A DNA stretch of 64,000 nucleotides. Source: Roseimarinus sediminis (GTDB taxonomy: Bacteria; Bacteroidota; Bacteroidia; Bacteroidales; Prolixibacteraceae). The notes beneath the pieces were generated by a model, which was not told where the DNA came from, searched no databases, and worked only from the letters and a program-made list of their open reading frames with translations. Position numbers and translations under genes: made by a program. The stretch covers positions 248,001-312,000 of the forward strand of contig NZ_JBNPXV010000005.1 in assembly GCF_050433125.1 (NCBI RefSeq), written 5' to 3'. Of this stretch, positions 1 to 9,165 are shown piece by piece; position 1 is the first letter of the stretch, and the number at the start of each line of letters is the position of its first letter.

Positions 1-3000
1 CCAATGTTTTCGTGCACTATTCTTTCTGCTTTTTCGAAAAACTGCTTATCCATTTGGTTTTCGACCACATCGGCAGGCAGGGTTTCAAATTGATTGGCAA
101 AACGCTTTCGCAGCTGTTTTCGTTGTTTTATCAGACTTTGGATTTGTACCTCGAGGAAATTGATATCGAAGGGTTTTTCGATGTAGGCATCAGCACCATT
201 TTCAATTCCTTCAATTTTGTGCTCTACGGCAGTTTTGGCAGTTAACAGCACAAGCGGAATATGACTGGTGATGTAATTTGACTTCACTGCTTTGCAAAAC
301 GAAACACCATCCATGTTGGGCATCATCACATCCGAAATGATCAGGTCGGGCATCGATTGTCTGGTAAGCTCCAGTGCCTCCCGGCCATCTCCTGCTTCCA
401 GAATGTGGTAGGCCGAAAAATGGTTTTTTAAAAATTTGCGCAGTTCGATGTTGTCTTCAACCAGCAGGAGGGTGGTGGCAGCCTGCTTTTCACCGCTTGT
501 CGTTTCAACCGGAAGCTGTACAGTATTTGTTCTTTTGCTTTGTCCGCTGGTCGTTCGGTCGGGGATGTTGTATTCGTTTATCAACTCAGGGTTGAAAGCT
601 TTTTTACTGACTGGCACGGTCACGGTGAAAACCGTTTCAACGCCGGGTTCACTTTTAACATCGATGTTTCCGCCGTGCATTTTTATCAGGCTCTGTGAGA
701 AGGCCAGTCCAACCCCGGTACCCGAATAATCATCAAAGCCCTGGTTGTCGCTGTAAAAACGTTCAAAAACCCTGGTGATTTTGTCCTTTTCAATTCCCAC
801 GCCATGATCAATCACCCTGATGCTTGCCTGTCCTTCTTCCTCTTCTTCCAGTTCCACTTCGATATTTGAATTACGGGGCGAGAATTTTATGGCATTCGAC
901 AAGAGGTTGAAAATGACACTGTCGATGATGTTTTGATCGAACCATTGCTGTGTGAAAATTTTATTGGAATAATGAAAATTAATGGCAATCGATTTTTCGT
1001 CGGCATATTCTCTGAAGCCATCCACAATTTCCTGAATAAACAGGCGAAGATTGCCCTGTTTAATGCTCATGTTAAACTGCTGGCTTTCCAGTTTTCTGAA
1101 ATCCATCAACTGCTTTACCAGCCGCAGCAAACGCTTCACATTTTTTTGCATGGTAGTATACAAATACTGCCGTTGTGCTGTGTTGGTTTCAGTCTGGCTG
1201 ATCAGTTTGGCCAGCGGGGAGGCAATGAGTGTGAGCGGTGTTCTGAATTCGTGTGAGATGTTGGTAAAAAAGCGCAGCTTCATTTGATTCAGCTGTTCCG
1301 ACTTTTCCCGTTCCCTCCGTTCAAGTTCCAGCAGGCTTTCCTGTTCAATTCGCTTTACAATGAAGAAATAAAGTCCCATAACCAGGAAGCCAATAAAGAC
1401 CAGGTAGAAAATATAAGCCCATTTTGTTTTCCATGGAGGAGGACTGATCGAAAGTTTGATCGAACGTCCTTCATTGTTCCATATGTCGTCGTTATTCGAT
1501 GCTTCGACCCTGAAGGTATAGTCGCCCGGACTGATATTGGTATAGGTGGCTATTCGGTTATTTCCGGCTTCGATCCAGTCATCGTCGTAGCCATGGAGCT
1601 TGTAACGGTAATTGTTGCTGCCAGGGGAGGTGTAATTTAAAGCTACAAATTCGAAAGTAAAATCAGCCTGATTGTATTTTAGTTCGATTTGGCCGGTTCG
1701 GTCGATGTGTTGGCTCAGTGGCGCTTGTTCGCCTCCAACAGGTACCGATTTGTTGGCTACTTTGAAACCAGTAAAGTGAATTTGTGGAATGTTGGGATTG
1801 TCTTTGATTCGTTGGGGGTCGAATAGGTTGAACCCGTTGCTGCCGCCAAAATAGAGTTGCCCATTTTCGGCTTTCAGCGATACATATACCTCGAACTGAT
1901 TGCCCTGCAAGCCATCTTCCACATAATAGTTTTTGAAGCTTTCATCGCGGGGATCAAACATCGAAAGCCCGTTGGATGTGCTAATCCACAGGCGTCCATT
2001 GTCATCGAGCTCAATGGCACTGATACGATTGCTTGCCAATCCATCCAACTCTGACCACGAACGCGTCGTCAGATCTGAAACATTCAGCAGGTTGAGGCCT
2101 TCGGTGGTGCCAATCCATAACTGGTCGTGCTCATCGAAACGAAGGGCGGTGATGTTGTTGCTGGTGAGTGCTGCTTTTTCACTTCCTAAGTTAAACCATT
2201 GTCTTTTCCCATCGCTGTATCGTACCAGACCATTGAACTTGGTCCCCATCCAAAGGGCTGAGTTGTCTTGTTGCTGAGCAAAGCATTTCACCGATTGAAC
2301 CCCATCGACCAGTTTAAAGCTGAAATTGTTGTGGTCGAAAAGAAAAACTTCGTTCAGGACCGACACCCAAAATTGACCGGATGACTCCCTGAAAATGGAA
2401 TAGATCCGGTTGTATTCAGGTTTCGTTTCACCATTAAGCTGAACTTTAATGTTTCTGAATGTTTTTGTTTGCTTATCGAACAAGTCGATTCCCTGTCCGA
2501 AAGTACCAATCATCAGCGTGTTTTCATTGAGTTCGTTGATAGAGAAGATGTAGTCAGAACTTATTGAGTTGCGACGCTCATCGCTAACATAATTTTCGAA
2601 GCGGTTCTGCGCGGGATTAAAACGGCTAAGACCTCCTCCCTCCTTGGTTCCTATCCAAATCTCTCCGGCACTGTCCTGAAAAAAACAGCGGATGTTATTG
2701 CTTACCAGGCCATCGGGTCGGTAATTTACCTTGAAGTGATAAAAGGGTTTGCGGTTGTAATCGAGAAAGTTAATGCCCTTGTTGAAAGTACCCAGCCAAA
2801 TTATTCCCGATGAACTGTGTGTACCCGAAATGATGGCTTTGCTGCTTAAACTGTGTGGATCGTACATGTCGGGTTCCAGAAAAGTCAGTTTTCCCGTTCG
2901 CTTATTGTAAAAATAAAGACCTTTGTCACGTGCCAGAAAAAACAAATTCTTGTCCTTGTCTTCCAGTATTTTATGTATCCTGTCTGAGCTGCTCATTTGC

Positions 3001-3815
3001 TGATGCCGGGAAGTGAAACTTTTTATTTGTTCCTGTTCGAACGATGCTTCATATAAGCCCATGTAGTCGGTGCAAATCCAGTACTTTCCCTGTGAATCCT
3101 TATAAACACCCGTTACATCCCTTAGCGAATCGGCAGTAAAAATATGCCTTAGCGATAATGTTTCCGGATCAATCAGGTCGATTCCTTCACGGGTGCTGGC
3201 AACAATTCCATATTTTTCATCAACGTGTATATGAGCAACAACACCCGAGACCAGTGAATTTCGGTCATCCGCCTGGTGGGTCATTCTGCTTAATTGGCCG
3301 GAAGCAGTGTTGTAACAAAACAGTCCGGACGAGGTCGCGATCCACAGTTGCTGTTGTGAATCAAATTTAAGGTCGTAAACGGTATAATTAATGGGTAGCG
3401 GCCTTGAGGCAAACATTTGCTTAAAGCGATAGGTCGCTTTATCGAAGAAAGCCACACCGCGGCGGGTGCCAATCCACAGGTTTCCTGTAGCCGGATCGCT
3501 TACGATGCTTTGCACATCGTTGTTAAAAAGACTGGTCGAATCGTCGATTTGTTGTTTGAATATAATGGTTTCAACCCCGTTGTACAGGTTCAGGCCGTCG
3601 TCGGTTCCCAGCCACATAAAACCATCTTCGTCTTCGTAAATGCAGTTAATACGGTTGGATGACAAGCCATCGTTGTTGGTAAAATGATTAAAGTTGAAAT
3701 ACTGGTCATTTATTTGTGCCATAGCCACCAGGCATTGCAAGCACAATGATAGTATGATCAGTATGATTATACGCTTACCATGTCTCAATAGGTCTATGGA
3801 ATTCTGCTCTGGCAT
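1..3815 (-). CDS. Hybrid two-component system regulator (HTCS), C-terminus cut by window edge
   Basis: Membrane one-protein two-component system, probably sensing a periplasmic ligand such as a glycan fragment. It starts at ATG 3815 (MPEQNSIDLL..., then a hydrophobic signal/anchor) and stays open to base 1, giving 1271 visible residues. In order: a long beta-propeller of Reg_prop repeats (about 35-700), a Y_Y_Y domain, a membrane span near 795-815, HisKA with NISHEFRTPL (His 855), HATPase with LLSNAIKF (Asn 974) and a GTGVGL box, and a receiver domain with LIISDVMMP (Asp 1162). His, Asn and Asp are all in frame with the start, so I see no frameshift. The last visible residues resemble the linker before an AraC-type HTH, which would lie beyond base 1. 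The regulated genes are probably off the left edge. Family assignment is firm; the ligand is unknown. Confidence 0.93.
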   Translation of the reverse strand, partial: MPEQNSIDLLRHGKRIIILIILSLCLQCLVAMAQINDQYFNFNHFTNNDGLSSNRINCIYEDEDGFMWLGTDDGLNLYNGVETIIFKQQIDDSTSLFNNDVQSIVSDPATGNLWIGTRRGVAFFDKATYRFKQMFASRPLPINYTVYDLKFDSQQQLWIATSSGLFCYNTASGQLSRMTHQADDRNSLVSGVVAHIHVDEKYGIVASTREGIDLIDPETLSLRHIFTADSLRDVTGVYKDSQGKYWICTDYMGLYEASFEQEQIKSFTSRHQQMSSSDRIHKILEDKDKNLFFLARDKGLYFYNKRTGKLTFLEPDMYDPHSLSSKAIISGTHSSSGIIWLGTFNKGINFLDYNRKPFYHFKVNYRPDGLVSNNIRCFFQDSAGEIWIGTKEGGGLSRFNPAQNRFENYVSDERRNSISSDYIFSINELNENTLMIGTFGQGIDLFDKQTKTFRNIKVQLNGETKPEYNRIYSIFRESSGQFWVSVLNEVFLFDHNNFSFKLVDGVQSVKCFAQQQDNSALWMGTKFNGLVRYSDGKRQWFNLGSEKAALTSNNITALRFDEHDQLWIGTTEGLNLLNVSDLTTRSWSELDGLASNRISAIELDDNGRLWISTSNGLSMFDPRDESFKNYYVEDGLQGNQFEVYVSLKAENGQLYFGGSNGFNLFDPQRIKDNPNIPQIHFTGFKVANKSVPVGGEQAPLSQHIDRTGQIELKYNQADFTFEFVALNYTSPGSNNYRYKLHGYDDDWIEAGNNRIATYTNISPGDYTFRVEASNNDDIWNNEGRSIKLSISPPPWKTKWAYIFYLVFIGFLVMGLYFFIVKRIEQESLLELERREREKSEQLNQMKLRFFTNISHEFRTPLTLIASPLAKLISQTETNTAQRQYLYTTMQKNVKRLLRLVKQLMDFRKLESQQFNMSIKQGNLRLFIQEIVDGFREYADEKSIAINFHYSNKIFTQQWFDQNIIDSVIFNLLSNAIKFSPRNSNIEVELEEEEEGQASIRVIDHGVGIEKDKITRVFERFYSDNQGFDDYSGTGVGLAFSQSLIKMHGGNIDVKSEPGVETVFTVTVPVSKKAFNPELINEYNIPDRTTSGQSKRTNTVQLPVETTSGEKQAATTLLLVEDNIELRKFLKNHFSAYHILEAGDGREALELTRQSMPDLIISDVMMPNMDGVSFCKAVKSNYITSHIPLVLLTAKTAVEHKIEGIENGADAYIEKPFDINFLEVQIQSLIKQRKQLRKRFANQFETLPADVVENQMDKQFFEKAERIVHENI

Positions 3816-3891
3816 AGATGCAACGCTTATTGCTCACAAAGTAAAAAAAATTAAGTTAGAAATATAATTTCAGTTTACTGTTAGTAAGCAA

Positions 3892-4338
3892 TCACCTTGC
3901 TCCCAATTCCATCTCATAATGCGGAATGCCATCTTCGAGATACGCTTTGCTTACTACTTTAAAACCAAGGTCTTCATAAAATTTCCGCAAGTATTTCTGG
4001 GCACTTATTTTGATCGTTGCTGCCGACCATTCATTTTGGAGGAAGGCAATTCCTTTTTGCATTAACAGGGTCGACAGTCCCTTTCGACGATGGTTCATTT
4101 TTGTTAGCACCCGCCCGATGGATGCAACAGGGAAACGCGTGCCGGGTTTTAACAAACGTACGTAGGCGATGATGTCGCCATTCTCGCTGCAATACAAGTG
4201 AAGCGCTTCCTGGTCGAGATCATCCAGATCGTTGTAAATACATTGCTGTTCCACTACAAATATCTCACTTCGAAGTTTCAATATTTCGTATATTTCGGCA
4301 TTGCTGAGCTCCGAAAAGGATTTGATGATCACTTGCAT
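3892..4338 (-). CDS. GNAT N-acetyltransferase, ElaA-like
   Basis: A 148-residue protein of ElaA type in the GNAT superfamily, expected to move an acetyl group from acetyl-CoA to an amine. The N-terminal block LRSEIFVVEQQCIYNDLDDL is the ElaA signature. The acetyl-CoA loop is SIGRVLTKMNHRRKGLSTLL at about residues 73-93, followed by the usual late helix and KFYEDLGFK. Length matches the family (about 150). It starts 41 bases after the stop of the S46 peptidase on the same strand, so co-transcription is plausible. The substrate cannot be told from sequence. Confidence 0.85.
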   Translation of the reverse strand: MQVIIKSFSELSNAEIYEILKLRSEIFVVEQQCIYNDLDDLDQEALHLYCSENGDIIAYVRLLKPGTRFPVASIGRVLTKMNHRRKGLSTLLMQKGIAFLQNEWSAATIKISAQKYLRKFYEDLGFKVVSKAYLEDGIPHYEMELGAR

Positions 4339-4379
4339 GATAAAATGTATTCGATTGTAAAAGCTAACTTTTGATGTCT

Positions 4380-6506
4380 TTATCTTATGATGGTCATTTC
4401 ATCAAGTAAATAAGAAGCTCCGGCAAACTTATCGACCAGAAAGAGCAGGTAGCGCATGTCGAGCGCAATGTTTCGGCACTTCGCAGGGTCAAACATAATA
4501 TCGCTCATGGTGCCTTCCCAGCAGCGATCGAAATTGATGCCAATGAGATGGCCGTTGGCATCGATCACCGGACTGCCCGAGTTGCCGCCAGTGGTGTGAT
4601 TCGACGCTACAAAGCAAACGGGTAATTCGCCTGTGCTGTTGGCATACTGACCATAATCCCTGCTTCTGAATAATTCCTTTAAGCGGTCGGGAACATCATA
4701 ATCGTAAATCTCAGGATTGTCCTTTTCAATGATTCCTTCGAGGGTGGTGTAGTGCTTGTATTCTACTCCGTCGAAGGGGTCATAGCCTTCCACCTTTCCA
4801 TAGGTGACGCGCATGGTCAGGTTCGCGTCAGGAAACATCATTTGTCCGCTGTTTTTCTGTAAAAGGGCTTCGAGATAGCGGGTTTGATTCTTGTCAATCT
4901 GGTCCTGAACAGCATAAAAGGGACGCGAAATTTCTTCTCTGTAATATTTCGACATGCCTGCAAACAGCCCAAACAATGGATCTTTTTTGATCTTCTTTTG
5001 TAATTTTTCACTATCACCAGCTTCAATGAGTGCCAGCAGGCTTTCACGATCGGCTAATATTGATTTTGCATACAGCTTGTTCAGCGCTTTACCGGGCTTT
5101 TTACTGTTAAAAATTTGCTTTAGTTCAGCCGGAACCAGATCGCCCTTCAAATCGTTGTGGTACTTGCTCATTAGTGCAGTAAATACCAGCTGATCGACCT
5201 GTGAATTGTAATCCTTGAAATGCTTGTTGAGCCAGGCAAGTTCACTTTCGACATCATAAGTCTCCTTTATTTGGTTGAAACGACGGAAAAGCTGGTAAAC
5301 ATCAGTTCCCCTGAGTACGGCTTCATCGTAATAATCTTTTGCTTTCTGATAGGGTGCCAGTTGCTCGTAAAGTAATTCAAAAGTGTCCAACACGCTGCCA
5401 AAACGTTCCTGTCGCTCCTCATTGGCCTGAGCCCAGCGGGCAAAGTCAGCTTCTTCCTTCTTTTTTACTTCAATAGCATCCAGACGCAGGAGGCCTTTGC
5501 TTTCACCGCTCCATTTTTTCCATGCATTGCTGGTCGATGCATATTTGGCTGCATACTGAATACGCGTTCCCCTGTCGGCTTCCATGGCCTGACCCATAAT
5601 GGCGAGTTTGATATCGCGAATGGCAATGCGGTCGGGATTTCGTTGTTCGAGAATTTGTTCAACCGCTTGTGAATGCAGGTATTGTTGTGTTGTTCCGGGA
5701 TAACCGAACACCATGGTGAAATCATCTTTTTCGACGCCGGAGATGTTGATGGAAAAGTATTTTTTTGGTTGATATGGAACATTGTCGGGGGAATAATCAG
5801 CCGGTTGATTGTTGGCATCGGCATAAATGCGAAACATCGAAAAGTCGCCGGTATGACGTGGCCACATCCAGTTGTCGGTATCGCCGCCAAACTTCCCAAT
5901 GGCCGACGGTGGAGCACCTACCAGACGCACATCGGTAAAGGTTTCGGTGATGAACAGGAAGTACTGGTTGCCTGAATAGAAAGGCTTGACACTTGCTTTG
6001 TAGTGCGTACCTTCGGTGGCTTCGCTAATGAGCTGTTCAATATTTTTATCTCTTTTTTCCTTCTTCAACTGTTCATTGGCTGCCTGATTACTATCGCCCA
6101 GTACAAGATCGGTCACGTCGCGCATTTCAACCAGAAAGGTGACTTTCAGTCCCTCGTTAGGCAATTCTTCTTCACGGCTCATAGCCCAAAAGCCATTGGT
6201 CAGGTAGTCGTTGTCCAATGAACTGTGTGATTGAATTTGCCGGTATCCGCAATGATGGTTGGTAATCATGAGCCCGTCGGGCGAAATCAGTTCACCGGTA
6301 CAACCACTCCCAAAAAGCACGATGGCGTCCTTCATGCTTGCCTGATTCACATTGTAAATATCGTCGGTCGAAAGCTGAAAGCCCATTTGATGCATTTCGT
6401 CGATGTTTCGGTCGAGCAGGAGCGGAATCCACATGCCTTCGCGGGCAAAAGTACTTGCGATGATTGTGAATGCTAAGAGAAAGGTCAAAAGAAGTGTTCT
6501 GATCAT
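4380..6506 (-). CDS. S46 family dipeptidyl peptidase, DPP11-type (Asp/Glu-specific)
   Basis: Exported serine exopeptidase that removes N-terminal dipeptides from oligopeptides in the periplasm. I start it at ATG 6506 (708 aa): MIRTLLLTFLLAF is a good signal peptide, and the longer reading begins with a TTG inside a TATTTTTG promoter box. In this numbering the catalytic His lies in NHHCG (84/85), an Asp in the GGDTDNW region, and the Ser in GGNSGSP (643). The residue 18 after the Ser is Arg (FDR, 661). In the literature on Porphyromonas gingivalis enzymes, Arg at this place marks DPP11 (acidic P1 residue) and Gly marks DPP7. So acidic specificity is a reasoned prediction. The family is typical of asaccharolytic Bacteroidota. 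The acetyltransferase gene follows 41 bases downstream. Confidence 0.93.
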   Translation of the reverse strand: MIRTLLLTFLLAFTIIASTFAREGMWIPLLLDRNIDEMHQMGFQLSTDDIYNVNQASMKDAIVLFGSGCTGELISPDGLMITNHHCGYRQIQSHSSLDNDYLTNGFWAMSREEELPNEGLKVTFLVEMRDVTDLVLGDSNQAANEQLKKEKRDKNIEQLISEATEGTHYKASVKPFYSGNQYFLFITETFTDVRLVGAPPSAIGKFGGDTDNWMWPRHTGDFSMFRIYADANNQPADYSPDNVPYQPKKYFSINISGVEKDDFTMVFGYPGTTQQYLHSQAVEQILEQRNPDRIAIRDIKLAIMGQAMEADRGTRIQYAAKYASTSNAWKKWSGESKGLLRLDAIEVKKKEEADFARWAQANEERQERFGSVLDTFELLYEQLAPYQKAKDYYDEAVLRGTDVYQLFRRFNQIKETYDVESELAWLNKHFKDYNSQVDQLVFTALMSKYHNDLKGDLVPAELKQIFNSKKPGKALNKLYAKSILADRESLLALIEAGDSEKLQKKIKKDPLFGLFAGMSKYYREEISRPFYAVQDQIDKNQTRYLEALLQKNSGQMMFPDANLTMRVTYGKVEGYDPFDGVEYKHYTTLEGIIEKDNPEIYDYDVPDRLKELFRSRDYGQYANSTGELPVCFVASNHTTGGNSGSPVIDANGHLIGINFDRCWEGTMSDIMFDPAKCRNIALDMRYLLFLVDKFAGASYLLDEMTIIR

Positions 6507-6530
6507 AACGATGATAATTGAATTTATGCC

Positions 6531-6538
6531 CAAAAATA
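6531..6538 (-). promoter_or_regulatory. Candidate -7 box for the S46 peptidase gene
   Basis: The minus strand reads TATTTTTG, a full match to the Bacteroidota -7 consensus TAnnTTTG, placed 25 bases before the ATG at 6506. It argues against the longer TTG start, which would lie inside the box. I see no clear -33 TTTG at the usual spacing. Confidence 0.4.
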
Positions 6539-6660
6539 AAACTTTCGACAGGGAAAGAAAGAAGAAATATCATGTACGACTGCAAAACGGCCCGTATTCA
6601 AGCGGAAAGCGCAGGAAAAGTAAGCAGCAGCATCCAACTTAGGCCTTTTGTTTCTGCATG

Positions 6661-8439
6661 TTAGTCGTCGGAAAAGTGAATCAAAATATCGCGGTATTCA
6701 TTAAAAATTTTCGATTTTGACAAAAAGCCCTTGTACTGGCCATTTTCGGTTACCGGAAGGTTCCAGGCCTTGGTCTTGTTGAATTTCTTCATCACCGAAT
6801 CCATGTTTTCATTCATTTCAACAATGGCAGGTGGTGCCGTCATAAATTCGGTAATCATGGTATTATCGTACATTTCGCGGTTGAAGATGATGGGACGAAC
6901 CGACTCCATCAATACGATGCCAACCAGTTTGTTTTCGTCGTCGGTAACCGGAAAAATATTGCGTTTCGATTCGGGCACCCTTTTAACAAAATCTCTGAGC
7001 GTGTAATCTTCCTTCAATTCGATAAAGCCTGTTTCGATCAGTTTTTCGGTATTGAGCATGATCAGCACATTTTTATCCTTGTGATGGGTGAGCAGCTCTC
7101 CGCGCTGAGCCAGTCGTTTGGTATAAATTGAGTGCGGCTCAAAAATCATAATGGTGATGTACGAAATGGTTGCCGTGGTTATCAGGGGCAAGAAAAGGTT
7201 GTAGCCACCGGTGACTTCGGCAATCAGAAAGATGGCCGTCATGGGGGCATGCATTACCCCGGCCATCACTCCCGACATGCCGGCCAGGGCAAAATTACTT
7301 TCAGGAAGATCGATGGAGAGGACTTGATTCAGTGTGTGCACCAGAAAGTAGCCTGCAAAACTTCCAACCAGCAGGGTGGGGGCAAAAATTCCACCAACAC
7401 CACCCGCGCCATTGGTCGAAGCCATGGCAATTACCTTGAATATCAGAATCGCAAAGAGCAAAACCAGAAACCAGATGCTGTCGGGCTCAACCGCGTTAAA
7501 CAGGCTGTTATTAAATATTTTTCCTCCTTCGCCATGCAGTATGGTGCTGATGTAGTTGTAGCCTTCACCCCAAACCGCCGGGAACAAAAAAATCAATAGT
7601 GTTAATATCGATACGCCCATCATGATTTTCAGCAGTGGTTTTTTTATGCTCTGATACAACTGTTCAATGTAGAGGGTCATGCGGGTAAAGTAAACCGAAA
7701 CAAAACCACAAAAGATGCCCAGAATAATATAATAACCAATATTTTCTACTGTAAAGGTCTGATCGAGGTTAAAAGTGAGCAAAACACTGTCACCCATAAA
7801 AAAATAAGCAACCACTGTGGCGCTTACAGCCGAGATCATCAGTGGAATCAGCGAGGCCATGGTCAGGTCGAGCATCAACACTTCGAGGGTAAACAACAAA
7901 CCAGTCAGCGGAGCCTTGAAAATACCGGCAATGGCGCCAGCCGCACCACAGCCCACCATCAGGGTAATTTGCCTGTAATTTAGTTTGAATAAGCGTGCCA
8001 GATTTGAACCAATGGCCGATCCGGTAAGTACAACCGGTGCCTCGGCTCCAACAGATCCGCCAAAGCTGATGGTAATGGTACTGGCCAGCATCGATGTCCA
8101 GGTATTGTGCGTCCTGATTTGGCTATTTCGCTTCGAAATGGCATACAAAACCCGGGTAACCCCATGACTGATGTTGTCTTTCACAATGTATTTTACAAAA
8201 AGAATTGTCAGGATAATACCAACCAGCGGAAAGAGCAGATAATAATAATCGCCAACAGAAAGAAATTTCTCCTCAAGCAGTTCAATGGAAAAATGGATCA
8301 GGTTTTTTAACAAAACAGCAGCCAGACCGCTAATCAATCCAACAATTAAGCTTAAAAACAATATAAAGGTGCGTTCAGAAATATTCCTGATTCTCCAGAT
8401 GTTAAATTTCCTGAACCAATTATTAACCATCCCACTCAT
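6661..8439 (-). CDS. CLC-family chloride channel/transporter with C-terminal CBS pair
   Basis: Integral membrane protein of the CLC family moving chloride or a related anion. The 592 residues hold about ten hydrophobic segments to residue 440, then two CBS domains (about 460-590) that usually bind adenine nucleotides. The pore motif is GGSVGAEAP (128-135), with the gating glutamate at 133. The N-terminal filter motif is the unusual SHGVT in place of GSGIP. The second pore loop is GAGGVGGIFAPTLLVGSFAG. A glutamate at the gate fits either a channel or a proton-coupled antiporter. A strong promoter box lies immediately upstream (8445-8452), so the message would be almost leaderless, or translation may begin at the fourth codon (ATG 8430). 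Confidence 0.9.
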   Translation of the reverse strand: MSGMVNNWFRKFNIWRIRNISERTFILFLSLIVGLISGLAAVLLKNLIHFSIELLEEKFLSVGDYYYLLFPLVGIILTILFVKYIVKDNISHGVTRVLYAISKRNSQIRTHNTWTSMLASTITISFGGSVGAEAPVVLTGSAIGSNLARLFKLNYRQITLMVGCGAAGAIAGIFKAPLTGLLFTLEVLMLDLTMASLIPLMISAVSATVVAYFFMGDSVLLTFNLDQTFTVENIGYYIILGIFCGFVSVYFTRMTLYIEQLYQSIKKPLLKIMMGVSILTLLIFLFPAVWGEGYNYISTILHGEGGKIFNNSLFNAVEPDSIWFLVLLFAILIFKVIAMASTNGAGGVGGIFAPTLLVGSFAGYFLVHTLNQVLSIDLPESNFALAGMSGVMAGVMHAPMTAIFLIAEVTGGYNLFLPLITTATISYITIMIFEPHSIYTKRLAQRGELLTHHKDKNVLIMLNTEKLIETGFIELKEDYTLRDFVKRVPESKRNIFPVTDDENKLVGIVLMESVRPIIFNREMYDNTMITEFMTAPPAIVEMNENMDSVMKKFNKTKAWNLPVTENGQYKGFLSKSKIFNEYRDILIHFSDD

Positions 8440-8444
8440 GGTCG

Positions 8445-8452
8445 CAAAAGTA
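8445..8452 (-). promoter_or_regulatory. Candidate -7 box upstream of the CLC gene
   Basis: The minus strand reads TACTTTTG followed by CGACC and then the ATG. TACTTTTGCGAC is identical over 12 bases to the promoter of the helicase gene at 57071. The box ends only 5 bases before the annotated start, implying a leaderless message or use of the next ATG at 8430. Confidence 0.45.
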
Positions 8453-8631
8453 GAAGAATTTTTGCTTGTTTTTCCTTCAAAAAATGAAAAATTTACTTGG
8501 AGTCAATGTTTTAGACTGGTTGTAAATAAGATGCCGTATCATTTGAATTTCCCCTGCTTCATTGTATCCATATTGATTGATAGTTCTGAATTAAATCCCT
8601 ATTTTTCGGAGTCAATTATAAAACTTTTACT

Positions 8632-9165
8632 ATGGAAGATTTAGCTCCGGGAACAAGGGTTTCACACCCTGCTTATGGTGAGGGAATGATCAGTAAGTCA
8701 CATCTCACCATTTATGAAATATTCTTCGAAAGAGGTGGGAAAATTGAGTTGACCAAATACAATCCTGAATTAAAAATACTTGAACAGCCCGAGAATGTTG
8801 AGCGTACTGGTTTGTCGTTGTCCGAAATAGAGGAAGCCTTAACCTTTGTGCTTGATAAATACCAGGGCATAACGTATGCTGTAAAAATTGCCGATCGCTG
8901 GAAAAAGGGGATGATGATCATGAAACCGGCCAATCCCGACCTGCAGTCGAAAGAAGTTCCAATCGAGACCTTCTTTCATAAAATAGTAATGGTTCGTGAT
9001 CGCCTGAGGGTACTCGAACAGAATATCAACAGCCATCCTTCGCTCAGCGAAGAAGAAAAGATTCAGATGCAGCAATACATTACCAGGGCTTATGGTAGTC
9101 TGACTACCTTCAATGTGTTGTTTGCCGAAAAAGAGGATCATTTTAAAGGTCAGAAAAAAGAATGA
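8632..9165 (+). CDS. Conserved protein of unknown function, first gene of a repair-like operon
   Basis: I do not recognise a named family in this 177-residue soluble protein. The N-terminus (PGTRVSHPAYGEGMISKSHL) has the look of the small SH3-like barrels that begin CarD-type or UvrD C-terminal domains (V.H..YG.G.I). The rest is helical and charged, with no signal peptide or membrane segment. Its ATGA end overlaps the start of the Nudix gene by four bases, so the two are translationally coupled. It is the first of five genes ending at 12917. A nucleic-acid or protein-binding role is inference from the N-terminal pattern only. Confidence 0.7.
   Translation: MEDLAPGTRVSHPAYGEGMISKSHLTIYEIFFERGGKIELTKYNPELKILEQPENVERTGLSLSEIEEALTFVLDKYQGITYAVKIADRWKKGMMIMKPANPDLQSKEVPIETFFHKIVMVRDRLRVLEQNINSHPSLSEEEKIQMQQYITRAYGSLTTFNVLFAEKEDHFKGQKKE

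Noticed and set aside
12..729. Plus-strand frames at the left edge
   Set aside because: They are shadows of the minus-strand hybrid regulator, whose His, Asn and Asp motifs read in one continuous frame to base 1.
5465..5917. 150-codon minus-strand frame inside the S46 gene
   Set aside because: It overlaps the peptidase in another frame and shows no family features.
8499..8616. Repeated GGAGTCAAT (8499 and 8608)
   Set aside because: A 9-base match separated by 100 bases with no pairing or promoter context; could be chance.
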